A stretch of 39,705 nt of DNA from an uncultured Fibrobacter sp. (GCA_946413655.1 CAMKLO010000032.1:1-39705), one strand, 5' to 3'. Positions 18,052 through 27,240 are shown, counted from the first letter of the stretch. The notes: generated from the letters alone by a model not told the origin. Translations and numbers: made by a program.

Positions 18052-21000
18052 TAAGCGTTTTCCTTCGCTGCGGCAGCTTCTTCAGCGGCCTTCTTCGCCT
18101 TTTCTTCAGCTTCTTCGCGGGCAACGTCTTCCAACGTGCGGGCAACCTTGACTTCCTTGAAGAAGATGAGGCTGTCGCCTTCCTTGATATCGTCGTAACC
18201 CTTGAGGCCGATACCGCACTCGAAGCCACGAGCGACAGACTTGACGTCGTCCTTCATGCGCTTCAAGGACTGTACTGCGGTCGTACCGAGTTCGATACCG
18301 TTGCGATAGACGCGGACATGGCTCGTGCGGTCCACCTCGCCGTCGGTAACCATACAGCCAGCGATGAGACCGACCTTCGGGACCTTGAACACCTGGCGGA
18401 TTTCGGCTTCGCCAACGAGTTCTTCGCGCATAATCGGCTTGAGGAGGCCTTCCACAGCGTTCTTGATATCTTCAATGCAGTCGTAAATCACGCGGTAGTT
18501 GCGGATTTCGATGCCTTCCTTCTGAGCCATTTCGCGGACAGCGAGAGACGGCATCAAGTGGAACGAGATAATGATTGCCTGTGCGGTCGTTGCAAACAAG
18601 ATATCGGATTCCGTAATCGTACCCACACCCTTGCGGATGATGTTGACGCGGACTTCCTTGTTGGTAAGCTTTTCGAGGGAAGCGGCAAAAGCTTCTGCAG
18701 AACCACCCACGTCGGCCTTGACGATGAGGTTGAGTTCGGAGAGCTTGCCTTCCTTCTTGTCGTTGAAGGAATTTTCGAGAGAAACTGTCTTACGGGCGCG
18801 GAGATCGCGTTCACGAGCAGCCATACGGCGCTTGGACGCAATTTCACGTGCGGTCTTTTCGTCTTCCACCACGACAAGTTCGTCACCGGCCTGCGGAGTA
18901 CCGTCAAAACCGAGCACTTGGCACGGAGCGGAAGGAGGAGCTTCTTTCAACTGGGCACCACGTTCATTGAACATGGCACGGACACGACCGGCATAGATAC
19001 CGCAAACAAACGGGTCACCCACATGGAGCGTACCGTTCTGCACGAGAATCGTAGCCATGGAACCCTTACCCACGTCGAGCTTGGATTCAACGACTGCGCC
19101 ACGGGCGTGCGTATCCGGATTGGCCTTGAGTTCCAAAATTTCAGCTTCGAGAGCGAGCGTTTCGAGGAGCACGTCCATGCCCTGACCTGTACGGGCAGAA
19201 ACTTCGATACAGCTGGTCTGACCACCCCACTGTTCGACTTCGACGCCGCGTTCAGCGAGCTGGGCGCGAATCTTGTCCGGGTTCGCCGTCGGAAGGTCCA
19301 TCTTCGTAATGGCGACAACCATCGGAACATGTTCACGCTTCGCGAGATCAATACATTCAACCGTCTGCGGCATCACCATGGAGTCGGCAGCGACCACAAG
19401 CACGATAACGTCAGTCACCTGGGAACCACGAGCACGCATAGCACTGAACGCTTCGTGACCCGGAGTATCGAGGAAGGTAACCTTGCCCTGCTTGGTGGTG
19501 ACTTCGTATGCACCGATGTGCTGCGTAATGCCACCCGATTCGCCAGACACCACGTGGGTCTTACGAATCCAGTCGAGGAGAGAAGTCTTACCGTGGTCGA
19601 CGTGGCCCATGACGGTAACCACCGGATGGCGCGGCTGGAGATTTTCCTGAGATTCTTCCTCGATGCCGAGAGCTTCTTCTTCGTATTCTTCCATCAGCTG
19701 AGCTTCGTAACCGAATTCATCAGCCAAAATTTGGATCGTTTCGAAATCGAGGCGAGCGTTGATGGTCACCATCATGCCCATTTCCATGCACTTCGCAATG
19801 ACGCGTGCCGGCATCTGGTCCATAAGGCCTGCGAGTTCGCCCACGGTAATGAAGTCCGAAGTCTTGAGAATCTTCTTTTCTTCACCCGTATTGTTTTCGG
19901 AATGATCCTTGTGATAAACTTTCTTGACCGGGTTCTTGGAGAGGGATGCCATCACACGGGAGACGTTCTGACGGACGACTTCCTGCTGTTGCTCCTTCTG
20001 CATTTCCTGACGGTCTTTAGTATTGCTGCGGCGGTTCTTGTCGTTGGCATGGCGTCCGTTCTGGCCCTTGCCATTGCCCTTGCCATTCTGGTTGTTCTGG
20101 CCGAGAGCCTGGCCGCCGTTGGAAGCGTTGAAAGCTTCCTGCATGGAGCCACTGGAGAAACCTCCGTTACGTCCGGTATAACCGCGGCTACTGCTGCTCG
20201 CGTTACCGTTATTCTGGCGGCGGTTGTTGTTATTGTTGTTGCGGTTATCATTACCGCCATTGTTGTTCGAAAGACGACCGAACGTACCCGTGTAACCCTG
20301 GCCATTATTGTTGCCGTTGCGAGGACCATTCGGACGATGGCCTCCGCGAGAGGCCTGTGCCTGCTGGCGGGACTTTTCGATACGGGCGAGAATAGCCGCA
20401 TCGGGTTTGAACACCTGAGCCTTCATCGGAGGCTGCTTGAGTTCCGTAGATGCAGACATCATTGTCGGCTGCGGAGCCGCCGGAGCAGCGGGCTTTGGAG
20501 CCGGAGCAGCCGGTTTTACGGCCGGGGCGGGTGCGGCAGGCTTTGGAGCTGGGGCCGGATTCGACGGAGCAGCCGGAGCGGCAGGCTTTGGAGCCGAGGC
20601 CGGATTCGATGGAGCAGCCGGAGTGGCTGGCTTCGGAGCCGGAGCAGCTTGAGCCGTCACCGGAGCGGGAGCCGCAGGCTTAACGGCAGGAGCGGGCTGA
20701 GCCGGGGCAGCCGGTTTTACTGTAGCCGGAGCGGCAGGCTTTGATACCGGAGATTTCGGATCCTGTTTGGCGACAGCCTTCGGGGCTTCCTTGCGGGCAC
20801 CCGGGCCTTTCTTCAAGCTAACCTTCAAGCCGAGCTTGTTCGTCGCGACCGACGTTTCCTTCTTCTTTGCAGGAGCGGAAGCGGAAGAATCCGATTCAGA
20901 AGTATTGGCCTTCTTCAGATTCTTGTTACGGGCGTCCTGCTTCTGTTTTTCGGCAGCGGCAGCTTCCTCGATTTTTTCAAAGTCTGCCATATCCAATTTG

Positions 21001-21116
21001 GACATATGGGTACGAACCGCAACGCCAGCGTCGCGAAGCAGCTTCATCACCACATCAACCTTCAATCCATGAGCATCAGCCCAATCCTTAGGTTTCATTT
21101 GAGAATCATTCGTCAT
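18051..21116 (-). CDS. infB: Translation initiation factor IF-2
   Basis: A GTPase that places initiator tRNA on the ribosome; 1021 residues. Order of parts: an IF2-N module (KPKDWADAHGLKVDVVMKLL); a long Ala/Pro/Lys-rich linker; an Asn/Gly/Arg-rich linker with GYTG motifs; a second IF2-N-like module; then the G domain with G1 GHVDHGKTS (Lys510), G3 DTPGHEAF and domains II-IV. The G4 motif reads TKMD (Thr604) instead of the usual NKxD, and G5 is SAR. The ATG at 21116 (MTNDSQMKPKD) has AGG upstream; the longer frame begins at a TTG at 21131. The linkers make it longer than the E. coli protein (890 residues). It lies 62 bp after nusA. Confidence 0.96.
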   Translation of the reverse strand: MTNDSQMKPKDWADAHGLKVDVVMKLLRDAGVAVRTHMSKLDMADFEKIEEAAAAEKQKQDARNKNLKKANTSESDSSASAPAKKKETSVATNKLGLKVSLKKGPGARKEAPKAVAKQDPKSPVSKPAAPATVKPAAPAQPAPAVKPAAPAPVTAQAAPAPKPATPAAPSNPASAPKPAAPAAPSNPAPAPKPAAPAPAVKPAAPAPKPAAPAAPQPTMMSASTELKQPPMKAQVFKPDAAILARIEKSRQQAQASRGGHRPNGPRNGNNNGQGYTGTFGRLSNNNGGNDNRNNNNNNRRQNNGNASSSSRGYTGRNGGFSSGSMQEAFNASNGGQALGQNNQNGKGNGKGQNGRHANDKNRRSNTKDRQEMQKEQQQEVVRQNVSRVMASLSKNPVKKVYHKDHSENNTGEEKKILKTSDFITVGELAGLMDQMPARVIAKCMEMGMMVTINARLDFETIQILADEFGYEAQLMEEYEEEALGIEEESQENLQPRHPVVTVMGHVDHGKTSLLDWIRKTHVVSGESGGITQHIGAYEVTTKQGKVTFLDTPGHEAFSAMRARGSQVTDVIVLVVAADSMVMPQTVECIDLAKREHVPMVVAITKMDLPTANPDKIRAQLAERGVEVEQWGGQTSCIEVSARTGQGMDVLLETLALEAEILELKANPDTHARGAVVESKLDVGKGSMATILVQNGTLHVGDPFVCGIYAGRVRAMFNERGAQLKEAPPSAPCQVLGFDGTPQAGDELVVVEDEKTAREIASKRRMAARERDLRARKTVSLENSFNDKKEGKLSELNLIVKADVGGSAEAFAASLEKLTNKEVRVNIIRKGVGTITESDILFATTAQAIIISFHLMPSLAVREMAQKEGIEIRNYRVIYDCIEDIKNAVEGLLKPIMREELVGEAEIRQVFKVPKVGLIAGCMVTDGEVDRTSHVRVYRNGIELGTTAVQSLKRMKDDVKSVARGFECGIGLKGYDDIKEGDSLIFFKEVKVARTLEDVAREEAEEKAKKAAEEAAAAKENA
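20450..20750 (-). repeat. Ala-Pro-Lys tandem repeat in the infB linker
   Basis: Degenerate tandem units encode repeats such as KPAAPAPKPAAPAAPSNPAP. The DNA units (GGAGCAGCCGGAGCGGCAGG on the plus strand) are near-identical over several copies, so length variation between strains is expected. The encoded linker is predicted to be disordered. Confidence 0.7.
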
Positions 21117-21178
21117 GAATAGCCTATTCAATTCCTTTTCTTATTCTTCCGTTAAACTTTTACCCTGCGCAAAAGTTC

Positions 21179-22399
21179 TTAAGCGTTCGCATCCTTACCG
21201 GCAGCAGCCTTAGCCTTCCTGTCTTCGTCAACGCGCTTCATTCTCATTCTCTTTTCATCCTCGTAATTGCTCATGAGGATGCGATTCTTGGATTCTTCGT
21301 CCATCTGAGACCATTCCTGTTCTCCATGGACGTCGAGCTTGCGATCCACCAAGCGACCGGCAAGTTCCACATTCTGGCCACCCTTACCGATAGCCTGAGC
21401 GAGATTTTCGTCATCGACGATAATCACGATACGGTCTGTATCCGGAACCGGGAACATCTTGAGGACAGAAGCCGGAGCGAGAGAACGTTGTACGAACACG
21501 TCGAAGTTTTCGTCCCAATGGACGATATCGATGCGTTCGTTGCCAAGTTCGCGAACAATCGTCTGCACGCGGGCACCCTTCATACCGACACAAGCGCCAA
21601 CCGGGTCAATCTTTTCGTCACGAGAATAGACGGCAATCTTTGCACGACGATTCTTGGAGTCGCGGGCCACAGCCTTGATTTCGACAGTGCCTTCGTAAAT
21701 TTCAGGAACTTCCTGACGGAGGAGCGCCCTGAGGAAATCTGCGTTCGCTCTGGACAAAATAACCTGAGCGCCGCTCTTCGTCGATTCTTCGACGCGGGCA
21801 ATCACAGCCTTCACAGAAGCGCCCTGAGTCAAGCGTTCATGCGGAATCTGTTCGCGTGCCGGGAGTTCGGCTTCAATCTTGTTGCCCAAATCCACGATGA
21901 CGTTACGTTGTTCCAAGCGAAGCACCGTACCGTTGATAATCGTACCGATGCGGCTGCGGTAGATGTCCATGATGCGCTGGCATTCGGCACTGCGGATGTG
22001 CTGCGTCAAAAGTTGTTTTGCCGTTTGGATAGCCTGACGACCGAAGGAGGACGTCGGGAGTTCCATGTAAAGGCTGTCGCCGGCCTGAGCGTCTTCGTTG
22101 AAGTCGCGGGCTTCTTCGACAAGCATGTAGCCTTCATCCAATTCAGCCACTTCATCAGCCGTCATGTTCGGATCGTAGTCCGGATAATCATCGACAACTT
22201 CGACATTCAAGAACACATGGACTTCGTTTGTTTCCATGTCGATATCGACGTTGATTTTCTTTTCGATGTGCAAATACTTGCGGGCCGCAGAAATGAGAGC
22301 CTTCTTGAGGGCGTCCAAAATCACGGAATCATCGACACTCTTGTCTTCAACGACTTCTTTGAGCACGTCGAGCAAGTTTACTTTCGGTTCGTTCTTCAT
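21179..22399 (-). CDS. nusA: Transcription termination/antitermination factor NusA
   Basis: Binds RNA polymerase and nascent RNA to control pausing, termination and antitermination. The 406 residues hold the N-terminal polymerase-binding domain (NLLDVLKEVVEDK), an S1 domain (GTIINGTVLRLEQRNVIVDL), KH1 (DPVGACVGMKGARVQTIV) and KH2 (LAQAIGKGGQNVELAGRL). It stops soon after KH2 with a short basic tail and lacks the C-terminal acidic repeats of the E. coli protein, as is usual outside gamma-proteobacteria. The ATG at 22399 has a strong AGGAAGG site. It lies 12 bp after rimP in the conserved operon. Confidence 0.96.
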   Translation of the reverse strand: MKNEPKVNLLDVLKEVVEDKSVDDSVILDALKKALISAARKYLHIEKKINVDIDMETNEVHVFLNVEVVDDYPDYDPNMTADEVAELDEGYMLVEEARDFNEDAQAGDSLYMELPTSSFGRQAIQTAKQLLTQHIRSAECQRIMDIYRSRIGTIINGTVLRLEQRNVIVDLGNKIEAELPAREQIPHERLTQGASVKAVIARVEESTKSGAQVILSRANADFLRALLRQEVPEIYEGTVEIKAVARDSKNRRAKIAVYSRDEKIDPVGACVGMKGARVQTIVRELGNERIDIVHWDENFDVFVQRSLAPASVLKMFPVPDTDRIVIIVDDENLAQAIGKGGQNVELAGRLVDRKLDVHGEQEWSQMDEESKNRILMSNYEDEKRMRMKRVDEDRKAKAAAGKDANA

Positions 22400-22411
22400 A
22401 TGTTGACCTTC

Positions 22412-22864
22412 CTATTTAATTTTCACTTCGACCTTGGCCGAAAGCACTTCGGACCGCGGTATGACGATTTCGCCGGCATTGCCCTTGAGCTTGAGCTTCA
22501 AATTTTCTTCGTCGGCATCTAAAAGTTCGCCAGTCACTGGCTTGCCCGTCGAGCGGGTAATGCGGAGCAGACGCCCCTTGTTGCGGTTAAAATCCGCCAA
22601 AGACTTGAGGGGGCGGTCCAATCCCGGAGACGAGACTTCAAGCGTGTAGGCGCCTTCGATTAACTCGGGATCCAAGTCCAGCGCATCCGAAAGGAAATGA
22701 CTCACGTTCGTGCAGTCATCGATAGTAACTCCTTCGGGCTTGTCGATAAAAATCCGCAATGTCTTGCGCTTGCCGGCACGGAACACATCAGCTTCCACAA
22801 GCGTCACGGATGCGGACTTGCATGCCTCGGCAATGAGAGAATTCAGTTTTTCTTGGACGACCAA
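22412..22864 (-). CDS. rimP: Ribosome maturation factor RimP
   Basis: A 150-residue cytoplasmic factor for 30S subunit assembly and first gene of the translation operon. Family features are VTLVEADVFRAGKRKTLRIFID, a DDCTNVSHFLSDALD helix, YTLEVSSPGLDRPL and a C-terminal Sm-like barrel (ITRSTGKPVTGELL). The start is TTG at 22864: GAGG lies five bases upstream, and no ATG or GTG is available before the conserved domain. A TATTTTAG box at 22879-22886 is a candidate -10 element. Confidence 0.93.
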   Translation of the reverse strand: MVVQEKLNSLIAEACKSASVTLVEADVFRAGKRKTLRIFIDKPEGVTIDDCTNVSHFLSDALDLDPELIEGAYTLEVSSPGLDRPLKSLADFNRNKGRLLRITRSTGKPVTGELLDADEENLKLKLKGNAGEIVIPRSEVLSAKVEVKIK

Positions 22865-23342
22865 ATAAACCTCTTATACTAAAATAGACGTTCGCTTACG
22901 GACCTTCTCCAGAAACCTTTTGGACCGAAATCCGGGGTTTCAACGGAAAAAATCCACGAACAGTCTAAAAACCGATACAAATAGAGAAAATTTTTAGCCT
23001 TTAGGCAACCGCAGTTATATGAATTAGGGGCTATAAGGCCCTGCAGCACGACCTATTGCATGTTCAATCATCATTATCTATTTTCATTATCACGACGAGA
23101 AGGCCCCGCCGACAGAGGCGTACGCATCCACGGGCGGGAACATTCCTCCTCGCAGCCGTAAGTCCGGTATTGACTTGGCAAACGCCATGGCCTTGGAAAA
23201 ACCATGCGGAATGCGCTGCGATACATATCCCGACAGTTCTAAAGAACGTTGGCTTTAAAACAAACTAATCAACAACAATACACAAGCCGTGTACGTTTTC
23301 AGCGTACACAAATCCTCCGCTGTAAAGCGGATTTGGAGTCTT
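22865..23342. other. Intergenic region between rimP and the Rpn gene
   Basis: 478 bp without a confident gene. The rimP side holds a TATTTTAG box at 22879-22886. A stop-free plus-strand frame of about 73 codons runs from 23037 to a TAA at 23256-23258; the only ATGs are late (23187, 23214), and it ends with a peptide containing SGIDLANAMALEKPCGMRCD. It may be a decayed gene end. No tRNA T-loop or SRP RNA signature was found. Two hairpins lie at 23289-23334. Confidence 0.4.
23289..23334 (+). promoter_or_regulatory. Two tandem hairpins before the Rpn gene
   Basis: Hairpin 1 is perfect: GTGTACG (23289-23295), a 7-nt loop, CGTACAC (23303-23309). Hairpin 2 is AAAT-CCGC with a 3-nt bulge (23310-23320) pairing with GCGGATTT (23327-23334). 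They end three bases before the GGAG ribosome site of the gene at 23343. They could shape translation or be remains of a mobile-element end. Confidence 0.5.
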
Positions 23343-24317
23343 ATGAATAAAGATCAATACGCAGCAATGCTCAAAGATATCAGCGAAACACACAAGCAAG
23401 GTGGCGACACCCATAATTGCATTTTGAAATACCGTGAAAAATACAAATTCGCCTACATTTACAATGACACAATCTTTAAAATGCTATTCGGAAATCCCGA
23501 AAACATGGAAATGACAGCAAACTTTCTGAACGCAATCCTGAAACTGGATGGCGGAGACTGCATCGACAACCTCACCTTCGTCAATCCTACAGTGAACAGC
23601 GCATTCAGCAAAACGACCACCTCGGATATCGTTGCAGAAAACCAGCGCCTTGAACGCATCGTTCTTGAAGTCCAGCATGTAGAAGACGAAACTTACAGCG
23701 ATCGGCTTGTATTCTATACCGCCAAACACACGATTGCAAGCAAGGTTCGCGGCGACAGCTACTGGCTTCGCGATTTAAATCTCATCAGCCTACAAATGTT
23801 CAACGGATTCCCCGATTCAAAAAATTACCGACATAGCATCAGGCTTAAAAATCAGGATAACGAAGAATTTTTCAAGAAACAAACGGTCACCCTCGTTGAA
23901 ATTCCCAAATTCATAAAAGGGAACTACGCATCTGACCAAAGCCTCCTCGCGCAATGGCTCCGTGTTATCGACGGAATCAATAACGAAACGCCAATTGATG
24001 TTCCTAAAGATTCACTATTCGCTCTATTGCAGAAAAAGGCCGAATTGAGTATCTTTACAGAAGAATTTCTTGTAAGTGAGGCTATGGCTATGAGCGACCG
24101 TCTTTACGAAATGTACGTTGAAAAGAAGCACGCCCGTGCAGAAGGGCATTCCGAAGGATTTGCAGAAGGACATTCTGAAGGGGTTGCTGAAGGGCATCGT
24201 GAAATGGCTAAAGCCATGCTTGCCGAAGGCGACTCTGTTGAAAAGGTCGTACGCATATCCAAGATTCCTGAGGCCGAAATTTTGACGTTAAAAGAAAGCC
24301 TTTCGCAAAGCAAGTAA
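23343..24317 (+). CDS. Rpn/PDDEXK-type nuclease (transposase-like) family protein
   Basis: A 324-residue member of the Rpn (recombination-promoting nuclease)/PD-(D/E)XK 'putative transposase' family. The N-terminal part, YNDTIFKMLFGNPENMEMTANFLNAIL, is typical of the family. Candidate catalytic residues are Asp95 (SDIVAEN) and Glu109-x-Gln111 (VLEVQ), matching the D...ExQ core. The C-terminus carries the family's EGHSEG/EGHREG-type repeat (around residues 262-285) and a helix. The ATG at 23343 has GGAG four bases upstream; the longer frame starts at a GTG inside a hairpin and is rejected. These proteins are often multicopy and lack terminal inverted repeats; E. coli homologues promote RecA-independent recombination. 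Confidence 0.88.
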   Translation: MNKDQYAAMLKDISETHKQGGDTHNCILKYREKYKFAYIYNDTIFKMLFGNPENMEMTANFLNAILKLDGGDCIDNLTFVNPTVNSAFSKTTTSDIVAENQRLERIVLEVQHVEDETYSDRLVFYTAKHTIASKVRGDSYWLRDLNLISLQMFNGFPDSKNYRHSIRLKNQDNEEFFKKQTVTLVEIPKFIKGNYASDQSLLAQWLRVIDGINNETPIDVPKDSLFALLQKKAELSIFTEEFLVSEAMAMSDRLYEMYVEKKHARAEGHSEGFAEGHSEGVAEGHREMAKAMLAEGDSVEKVVRISKIPEAEILTLKESLSQSK

Positions 24318-24333
24318 CACCTCACAAACGCAC

Positions 24334-24359
24334 AAAAAAGACCCCGAAAGGGGTCTTTT
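24334..24359. terminator. Bidirectional intrinsic terminator
   Basis: Stem GACCCC (24340-24345), loop GAAA, stem GGGGTC (24350-24355), flanked by A6 on the left and T4 on the right. It can end both the Rpn gene (plus strand) and the lipoprotein gene at 24414 (minus strand). Confidence 0.9.
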
Positions 24360-24413
24360 CGTTTATGTCATGACCATCTACAATATAAGATAATACTTAA
24401 TCAGTTATAGTTC

Positions 24414-25538
24414 TTAATTACACATCTGTGGGCAACCGCCATTATACGGGCCGACAACGCAGATGTTAAAGTTATAGTCACCCGGAGTCGCCTGAATCAG
24501 GAACTTCAGAGTCACAAGTCGCTTGGCGGCATCTTCACCATCAATCTTGGTGGCCCCCTTATACCAGGCAGGCTGCTTAAAGTCAGACCATGCAAGATTT
24601 TTAGAGGTTCCTGCAGTAGATTTCGGGAGAGATGCGGCCGGATTGGCAAAACCGATTTCTCTGTCGAAATCACCAAGGCCAAGTTGAAGCGCGGGAGCTG
24701 CTTCGGATCTATAAGTGATGCAAACGCCACCCCACGCGGAAGCATCGGCAGCAGCCAGAGTCTTATTGGTCTTAGATGTTTGACCGGCAACGTCAAAGGC
24801 AATCCCAACAAACGGGTTGTAGGTCAAAGTACCCTTGTCAAGGACAGCAGTGCCGCAGACACCGCCGCAATGCTCAATGACATTGTCGAGAGCTAATTCG
24901 CTGTATTCGTTACCAATTTCTACAGGCCACACTATCGTGGACTTACCACCATCAGCATCATCGGCGTAACCGTACCAGTAACCTGAAGTTTCAGAGCCCT
25001 TATCGAGACGGGTATCCACTCGATAGCCATCGCTACCATACCACGTCGGGAAGGCCGTAGAAACAGGTCCCCTGCTGCTCGAAGACCGTGCCTTGCTAGA
25101 TGACGACCTAACCACACTGGAAGAACTCCGTTTCACCGAAGAACTCGATTTCGGGATTGTAATCGACGATGAACTTACTGGAGTAGGCGTACAGATAGGA
25201 TCACCGTAAACAACCCAAGCATTGTTAATACAAAGGAAATTCGTGATACACGAGCCGTTGACAACGGACGTCCCTATGCCCTCATCGCATATTCTCTGCT
25301 GTTGCGAGCCTTTGCAGACTGTATTCTGCGGAATCCAGGCGTTGTTCGCACAAATAAAATCAGTCGTGCAATTTCCTTGATCATCAGAGAGGGCGGTTGT
25401 AGTCCCCTCCACGCAAATTTGAGCTGGTGTAGAAGAGCCCTGCGCAAAAGCGACACCATATGAATCCTCCCACTGGCCCGCGTAATCCGTACATCCCCAC
25501 ATTACAGCAACCGGTAAAAACAAGAACTTCTTTTTCAT
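24414..25538 (-). CDS. Serine-linker lipoprotein with Cys-rich repeats (module B)
   Basis: A 374-residue lipoprotein, not named by any family I can identify. The signal peptide ends VAVMWGC (Cys16), and the mature start CTDYAGQWEDSYG resembles CTDYQEEFENAFG of the lipoprotein at 27241. Two Cys-rich repeats of about 37 residues follow (ICVEGTTTAL...NTVC and ICDEGIGTSV...DPIC), then a poly-Ser linker (KSSSSVKRSSSSVVRSSSS). The C-terminal domain of about 200 residues (GYWYGYADDADGGKSTIVWP) looks like a beta-sandwich of the galactose-binding/CBM11-like kind, which is an inference. The ATG at 25538 has GGGGA nine bases upstream; an ATG at 25553 overlaps the upstream stop. Probably surface exposed. 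Confidence 0.8.
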   Translation of the reverse strand: MKKKFLFLPVAVMWGCTDYAGQWEDSYGVAFAQGSSTPAQICVEGTTTALSDDQGNCTTDFICANNAWIPQNTVCKGSQQQRICDEGIGTSVVNGSCITNFLCINNAWVVYGDPICTPTPVSSSSITIPKSSSSVKRSSSSVVRSSSSKARSSSSRGPVSTAFPTWYGSDGYRVDTRLDKGSETSGYWYGYADDADGGKSTIVWPVEIGNEYSELALDNVIEHCGGVCGTAVLDKGTLTYNPFVGIAFDVAGQTSKTNKTLAAADASAWGGVCITYRSEAAPALQLGLGDFDREIGFANPAASLPKSTAGTSKNLAWSDFKQPAWYKGATKIDGEDAAKRLVTLKFLIQATPGDYNFNICVVGPYNGGCPQMCN

Positions 25539-25552
25539 ATTGCTAGTCCCCA

Positions 25553-27112
25553 TTAAAAAAGGAATGTAACGCCGACACCAACAAGTCCGGCGGCCATCAA
25601 GCCAAGTGAAACATTTCGAATCGTCTTAAATTTCTTGGCATCGTCAAGGCCTTTCTGGTATTCCTGCTGGTTCCTCGGAGGAGTTGCGGTGGCATCCTTC
25701 GCCTTCTTGTTGAACACAACCGCCATAATACCGCTCACAGCAGCCACACCGCCGGATATGGCAATCGGGACCCAATGGATTTTCTTGCCCTTCCCACCTT
25801 GCGCTGCTTCATTTGCTGCATCGCTTACGTTGTCTTGTTTGGCCTGAGCGTCTCCAACAGCTCCAGTCAAATCAACATTGCCATTTTCCGTAGCCGGGGC
25901 AACACCCTCCGGAGTATGCATAAGCTTGTGCGTCACCTGCACCACCTCGTGCCACTTGGGCTGTACGTTCACCTTTTCAGTCCAACCGTCGCCCTTGATT
26001 ACAACATCAGCACACATCGGCACCTCGCCTGCATAAGGCGTGCTTCCCACTTCAACGCCATCTATCACGACAGCCACAATCTGAGGTTCACCCTTATACT
26101 CCACATTAAGTTCAAGTCCACCCTTGCCACGAGCGATTTCCTTATCAAAGACTTCCGTCTTGTTTTTCGCAATCGAAACATTAAATTCTACAGGGTCATA
26201 GCACGGATGCGTCAGCAAGACCTTGTGGATTCCGGCTTCCAGTTCGATTTTCGAATCATCCTTGCGAACATCATCGACAGTTACGTTGAGCGCGCCACGC
26301 TTGGCGGCATCCCCAGCAAGCACGGGTTTCATCTCCAACCAGCCAAAATTCGGCGTAAGCGTGAGTTCCACTTTTTGGTTGTTGCTCTTGATATCCACGA
26401 GCATTTCCGCATCTTCATAACGGTCGAACGAAGCCACTATTCTGTGGTTGCCTTCTTCGACTTGCACCTTACACGGAGTGCTCAAGCACTTGGGAACAGC
26501 CTTGCCGTCTATCGTAGGCACGGCACCCGCCGGCGTCGAGGTAATTTCCACGATAAACTTCTGTTTGCCGCCATAGCTAAAACTACCGGTATTGCCAATC
26601 GCACCAATTCCACCAACACCGGCAAATCCGCCGCTACCTTTGACCTGGCGGAAAAACTCCGGAGACTTCTGCTTGATTAAATCCAGAAGTTCCTCGACAT
26701 TCGCACCTCGACCATTGAAACTGGCGATAAGCTTGTTGCCCGCCGTCTCGTAAAGTTCCGCCGAAAGCGTGAGCGAATTTCCAAAGCGCCCGACTCGTGC
26801 TTGGCAAATGTAGTCCGCCGCGATATTCTTGCCCGTTTCCACGAGGCAGCTGCCTTCGCAGTCCTCAATCGCTTTGCCGGGCGGCAACATCTGCTGGATG
26901 TTCTCGCGGGTCATGATGGTGTAATTCTGCACCGCCGGGAGTTCGAGCACAGCCTGCTCGCGCAAAACGTTCGTAAGGTATTGGCGGTCCGAAAGGGATA
27001 CATTATCCTTAGCACTACCATCGGCACCCGTTTCAAGCACGGCCACGTAAGTGGCAAAAGAACTTGTCGCAAACAAACACAAAATTGAAAAGAAAAGAAA
27101 TAACGGTTTCAT
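25553..27112 (-). CDS. PEGA-domain envelope protein with CsgG/FlgO-like N-terminus (module B)
   Basis: About 519 residues. After a signal peptide ending SSFA, a domain of about 150 residues (YVAVLETGADG, IMTRENIQQMLPPGK, NIAADYICQARVGRFG, LTLSAELYETAGNKL) has the layout of CsgG/FlgO/TolB-N-type periplasmic domains; the same domain recurs in the gene at 28813. Several PEGA-like beta units follow (STPAGAVPTIDGKAV, EVGSTPYAGEVP), then a linker, a hydrophobic helix (VPIAISGGVAAVSGIM), a charged loop and a final hydrophobic helix. The two-helix tail suggests membrane anchoring. The ATG at 27112 starts at the predicted transcription start. It overlaps the downstream lipoprotein reading region at 25553. 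Confidence 0.82.
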   Translation of the reverse strand: MKPLFLFFSILCLFATSSFATYVAVLETGADGSAKDNVSLSDRQYLTNVLREQAVLELPAVQNYTIMTRENIQQMLPPGKAIEDCEGSCLVETGKNIAADYICQARVGRFGNSLTLSAELYETAGNKLIASFNGRGANVEELLDLIKQKSPEFFRQVKGSGGFAGVGGIGAIGNTGSFSYGGKQKFIVEITSTPAGAVPTIDGKAVPKCLSTPCKVQVEEGNHRIVASFDRYEDAEMLVDIKSNNQKVELTLTPNFGWLEMKPVLAGDAAKRGALNVTVDDVRKDDSKIELEAGIHKVLLTHPCYDPVEFNVSIAKNKTEVFDKEIARGKGGLELNVEYKGEPQIVAVVIDGVEVGSTPYAGEVPMCADVVIKGDGWTEKVNVQPKWHEVVQVTHKLMHTPEGVAPATENGNVDLTGAVGDAQAKQDNVSDAANEAAQGGKGKKIHWVPIAISGGVAAVSGIMAVVFNKKAKDATATPPRNQQEYQKGLDDAKKFKTIRNVSLGLMAAGLVGVGVTFLF

Positions 27113-27118
27113 AATCAA

Positions 27119-27147
27119 AATGTAATGTTTTCTTTAACGCAAGTCAA
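27119..27147 (-). promoter_or_regulatory. Sigma70-like promoter of module B, leaderless
   Basis: On the minus strand, TTGACT (27147-27142), a 17-bp spacer and TACATT (27124-27119). The predicted transcription start, 6-7 nt downstream, coincides with the ATG at 27112, and no ribosome site lies before that ATG. This is the best promoter match in the window. Confidence 0.65.
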
Positions 27148-27187
27148 TAAAGAATCATGAAAAACGTCCGACCTACTCATGAGCAAC

Positions 27188-27210
27188 AAAAAAGCCCCCG
27201 AAGGGGCTCT
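27188..27210 (-). terminator. Intrinsic terminator after module A
   Basis: On the minus strand: stem AGCCCC, loop TTCG, stem GGGGCT, then T6 (27208 down to 27188). It lies about 30 bp after the stop of the lipoprotein gene at 27241 and separates module A from module B. Confidence 0.9.
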
Positions 27211-27240
27211 TTCAGCAATTCGTTTTATACCAAAAAACAA

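Noticed and set aside
18318..20744. 808-codon open frame on the plus strand
   Set aside because: It lies wholly antisense to infB, reads as His/Arg/Val-rich low complexity, and reflects codon bias of the real gene.
21326..22522. 398-codon plus-strand open frame
   Set aside because: Antisense to nusA and rimP, which are certain.
22981..23060. Possible tRNA, SRP RNA or tmRNA upstream of rimP
   Set aside because: No GTTCGANNC T-loop, no SRP apical motif and no tmRNA ends were found.
23056..23268. 70-codon plus-strand open frame with TTG start
   Set aside because: Arg/Pro-rich, no ribosome site; the neighbouring frame looks slightly more coding-like but is also unproven.
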